Of a stretch of DNA of 64,000 nt, positions 62,855 through 64,000 are shown piece by piece. The translations under genes and the position numbers were made by a program. The stretch lies in NCBI RefSeq assembly GCF_018219455.1, contig NZ_CP056122.1:2108001-2172000 (forward strand), read 5' to 3'. This DNA comes from Moritella sp. 5 (GTDB lineage: Bacteria; Pseudomonadota; Gammaproteobacteria; Enterobacterales; Moritellaceae). Below the pieces are notes generated by a model. That model saw only the letters and a program-made list of their open reading frames with translations. It was not told where the DNA came from and did not search any database. Position 1 is the stretch's first letter, and every line of letters starts with the position of its first letter.

Positions 62855-63118
62855 ATGTCTTCTAAGGTTAATTTAAGTATATCGAGTTCGAAACTTGCAG
62901 AGTTGATTCAGGCGGGTCATCTTTGTGCGGCTGATCTCAACTGTTTAGACCCAGAGTCTAAGCGGCAAGTTTGGCAGCTTTGTTTATGGAGCTGTAATAA
63001 GCGAGTGCATTGTACTAAATCATGTACACGGCAGTGTAATAGTGATGATTGCGAAGGAACTAAAACGCGTACCGCTAAGATAGAAAAATCAGCATTAATC
63101 ACAGTTAATGCTGATTAA
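62855..63118 (+). CDS. Fur-boxed cysteine-rich small protein of unknown function
   Basis: An 87-aa protein, probably cytoplasmic, with no signal peptide. Its centre has eight cysteines in an ordered pattern: LCAADLNCLDPESKR, LCLWSCNKR, HCTKSCTRQC, DDC. The spacing suggests a metal or iron-sulfur binding fold. The preceding Fur box implies production under iron shortage. I recognise no characterised family. It ends in a convergent arrangement with the EamA gene; the hairpin that terminates that gene lies inside its last codons. Confidence 0.72.
   Translation: MSSKVNLSISSSKLAELIQAGHLCAADLNCLDPESKRQVWQLCLWSCNKRVHCTKSCTRQCNSDDCEGTKTRTAKIEKSALITVNAD
63087..63116 (-). terminator. Terminator of the EamA gene, inside the neighbouring coding end
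   Basis: AATCAGCATTAA and TTAATGCTGATT form a 12-bp perfect stem with a 6-nt loop. Read on the minus strand it is followed by TTTTTCTAT, so it ends the transcript of the convergent EamA gene (stop at 63127). It overlaps the last codons and stop of the cysteine-rich gene. Confidence 0.8.
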
Positions 63119-63126
63119 CCGTTAGA

Positions 63127-64000
63127 TTATAACTGTAATTTTTTAAACCGTAGTTGTTTTATGAATGGCATTAATAACGGTGTTATTAATGGTAATAATA
63201 TCCCGACGATAATGAGCGAAAAGGCAATCATCTTGTTTATGCCTAATTGTTCGTTATAAAAGATGACCGATCCTAATAGAGCAAAAATAGGCACTAATAG
63301 TTTAAATGGACTCATCATACTGAGCGGGTATTTAATTAGCATTTTGTTCCATACCCAATAGCCTAATAAGGTTGTTGGATAAGCCTGAAACAAGACAGAG
63401 CCAAAAGCTGTTGGATTGAATTTCGTGCTTAACTCGCTATAAAGATTAACGCCATTGACGATATACGCCATAGTAAATAACGGCAGCGGTGCAAAAAGGC
63501 AAGACCAAGCGACAAAAGCAAACATATCTTTAATATTCAATTTTTTAACCATTAAGCTAATGATGCTCATGCTTAGGGCGCCAGTGAGTGCAAATACAAA
63601 ACCGATTAAGGTAACCGAACCATCAGTAATATTGGCAATAAAGATAAGCCCCACTAAGGTCAATGCGAGTCCTATTTTTAAACTCGTATTAATGCGCTCT
63701 TTTAGAAAGACGATACCCATTAGTACGCTAATAAATACGCTGAACTCAAGTATCAAACTCGCTGTTCCAGCCGATAAACCTGAATAAATAGCCATAGACA
63801 TCATACCCCATAGGCCAACTCCAAATGTAATGCCATAGAGTGCGAGATAACGCCACTTGACATCCGGCTTACGAACAAACAAGACCGCTGGAAATGCTGC
63901 AAAGGTGAAACGTAGCCCTGTTAAAATAAAGGGGTCTATGTTGTCCACACCCGCTTTAATCACGGAGAAATTGAAACCCCATAGACAAGTTACCGCGATA
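63127..64000 (-). CDS. EamA/DMT-family transporter, start beyond the window
   Basis: At least 291 residues of an inner-membrane transporter with about ten membrane segments in two EamA repeats. The frame continues past 64000 with the N-terminal motif VTCLWGFNFSVIKAG, so only a few residues and the start codon are missing. The second repeat begins TDGSVTLIGFVFALTGALSMSIISLMVKKL. Substrate unknown; family members export amino acids or metabolites. Confidence 0.87.
   Translation of the reverse strand, partial: IAVTCLWGFNFSVIKAGVDNIDPFILTGLRFTFAAFPAVLFVRKPDVKWRYLALYGITFGVGLWGMMSMAIYSGLSAGTASLILEFSVFISVLMGIVFLKERINTSLKIGLALTLVGLIFIANITDGSVTLIGFVFALTGALSMSIISLMVKKLNIKDMFAFVAWSCLFAPLPLFTMAYIVNGVNLYSELSTKFNPTAFGSVLFQAYPTTLLGYWVWNKMLIKYPLSMMSPFKLLVPIFALLGSVIFYNEQLGINKMIAFSLIIVGILLPLITPLLMPFIKQLRFKKLQL

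Noticed and set aside
1-64000. CRISPR arrays, insertion sequences, tRNA or rRNA genes
   Set aside because: No spaced repeat array, transposase-like frame, or recognisable RNA gene was found by reading both strands.

Overview
The window is chromosomal DNA of a marine gammaproteobacterium, most likely Moritella or a close relative (inference). The support is an A+T-rich genome with Vibrio/Shewanella-like gene content, a PfaE-type phosphopantetheinyl transferase (52461-53294) resembling the enzyme that activates the DHA synthase of Moritella marina, two wax-ester/diacylglycerol acyltransferases, and E. coli-type Fur and LexA sites. No rRNA, tRNA, CRISPR array, prophage or intact insertion sequence was seen. 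Several genes have decayed in place.

Layout. 1-10 kb: RNA helicase hrpA, a GGDEF response regulator whose receiver has lost its phospho-acceptor aspartate, a SulA-like division inhibitor behind a LexA box, a large hybrid sensor kinase, and an unassigned alpha/beta-hydrolase-like protein. 10-17 kb: SGNH esterase, dodecin, GFA-family protein, uracil permease, a Crp/Fnr regulator next to an orphan FetB-type permease, a TraB/GumN protein, a conserved unknown with a damaged metalloprotease-like motif, and very small cysteine-bearing ORFs. 17-21 kb: CHMI-like isomerase, Asp/Glu racemase, then a run of typical integron-cassette cargo (VOC, GNAT, broken Nudix) with attC-like ends, then MYG1. 21-25 kb: a sodium/solute symporter with a 40-aa partner protein, about 950 bp of non-coding DNA, and an RluA-family pseudouridine synthase.

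24.5-28.9 kb is a probable lysine-degradation cluster: a DUF1338 2-oxoadipate dioxygenase, a lysine/saccharopine dehydrogenase family protein and an antiquitin-type semialdehyde dehydrogenase. It is followed by an AraC regulator that is a frameshifted pseudogene. 29-36.5 kb is a Fur-controlled siderophore uptake locus: Rob-like regulator, TonB receptor, ATPase, binding protein and double-length permease. 36.6-43.4 kb holds an N-acetyltransferase, an orphan type IV pilin-like protein, a tiny lipoprotein and a VexIJK/VmeTUV-like RND pump with two adaptors. 43.4-48.8 kb has a PAS chemoreceptor, an isochorismatase-family hydrolase, the tail of a LysR gene, a flippase and a second SGNH hydrolase.

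48.8-61.1 kb carries lipid-related genes (WS/DGAT, pfaE, then a second WS/DGAT with its TetR regulator) around an ECF vitamin-type transporter (S-A-T order) and a beta-propeller lipoprotein. 61.6-64 kb has an NlpC/P60 lipoprotein, the yjjX house-cleaning NTPase, a Fur-boxed cysteine-rich small protein, and an EamA transporter that runs off the window end.

The least explained items are the Fur-boxed cysteine-rich protein at 62855, the 26-residue CCGGCGG peptide at 16935, the degenerate receiver of the GGDEF protein, the cassette-like scar at 18.4-19.7 kb, and the paired WS/DGAT genes. Nothing here can be claimed as a new biological system from sequence alone.
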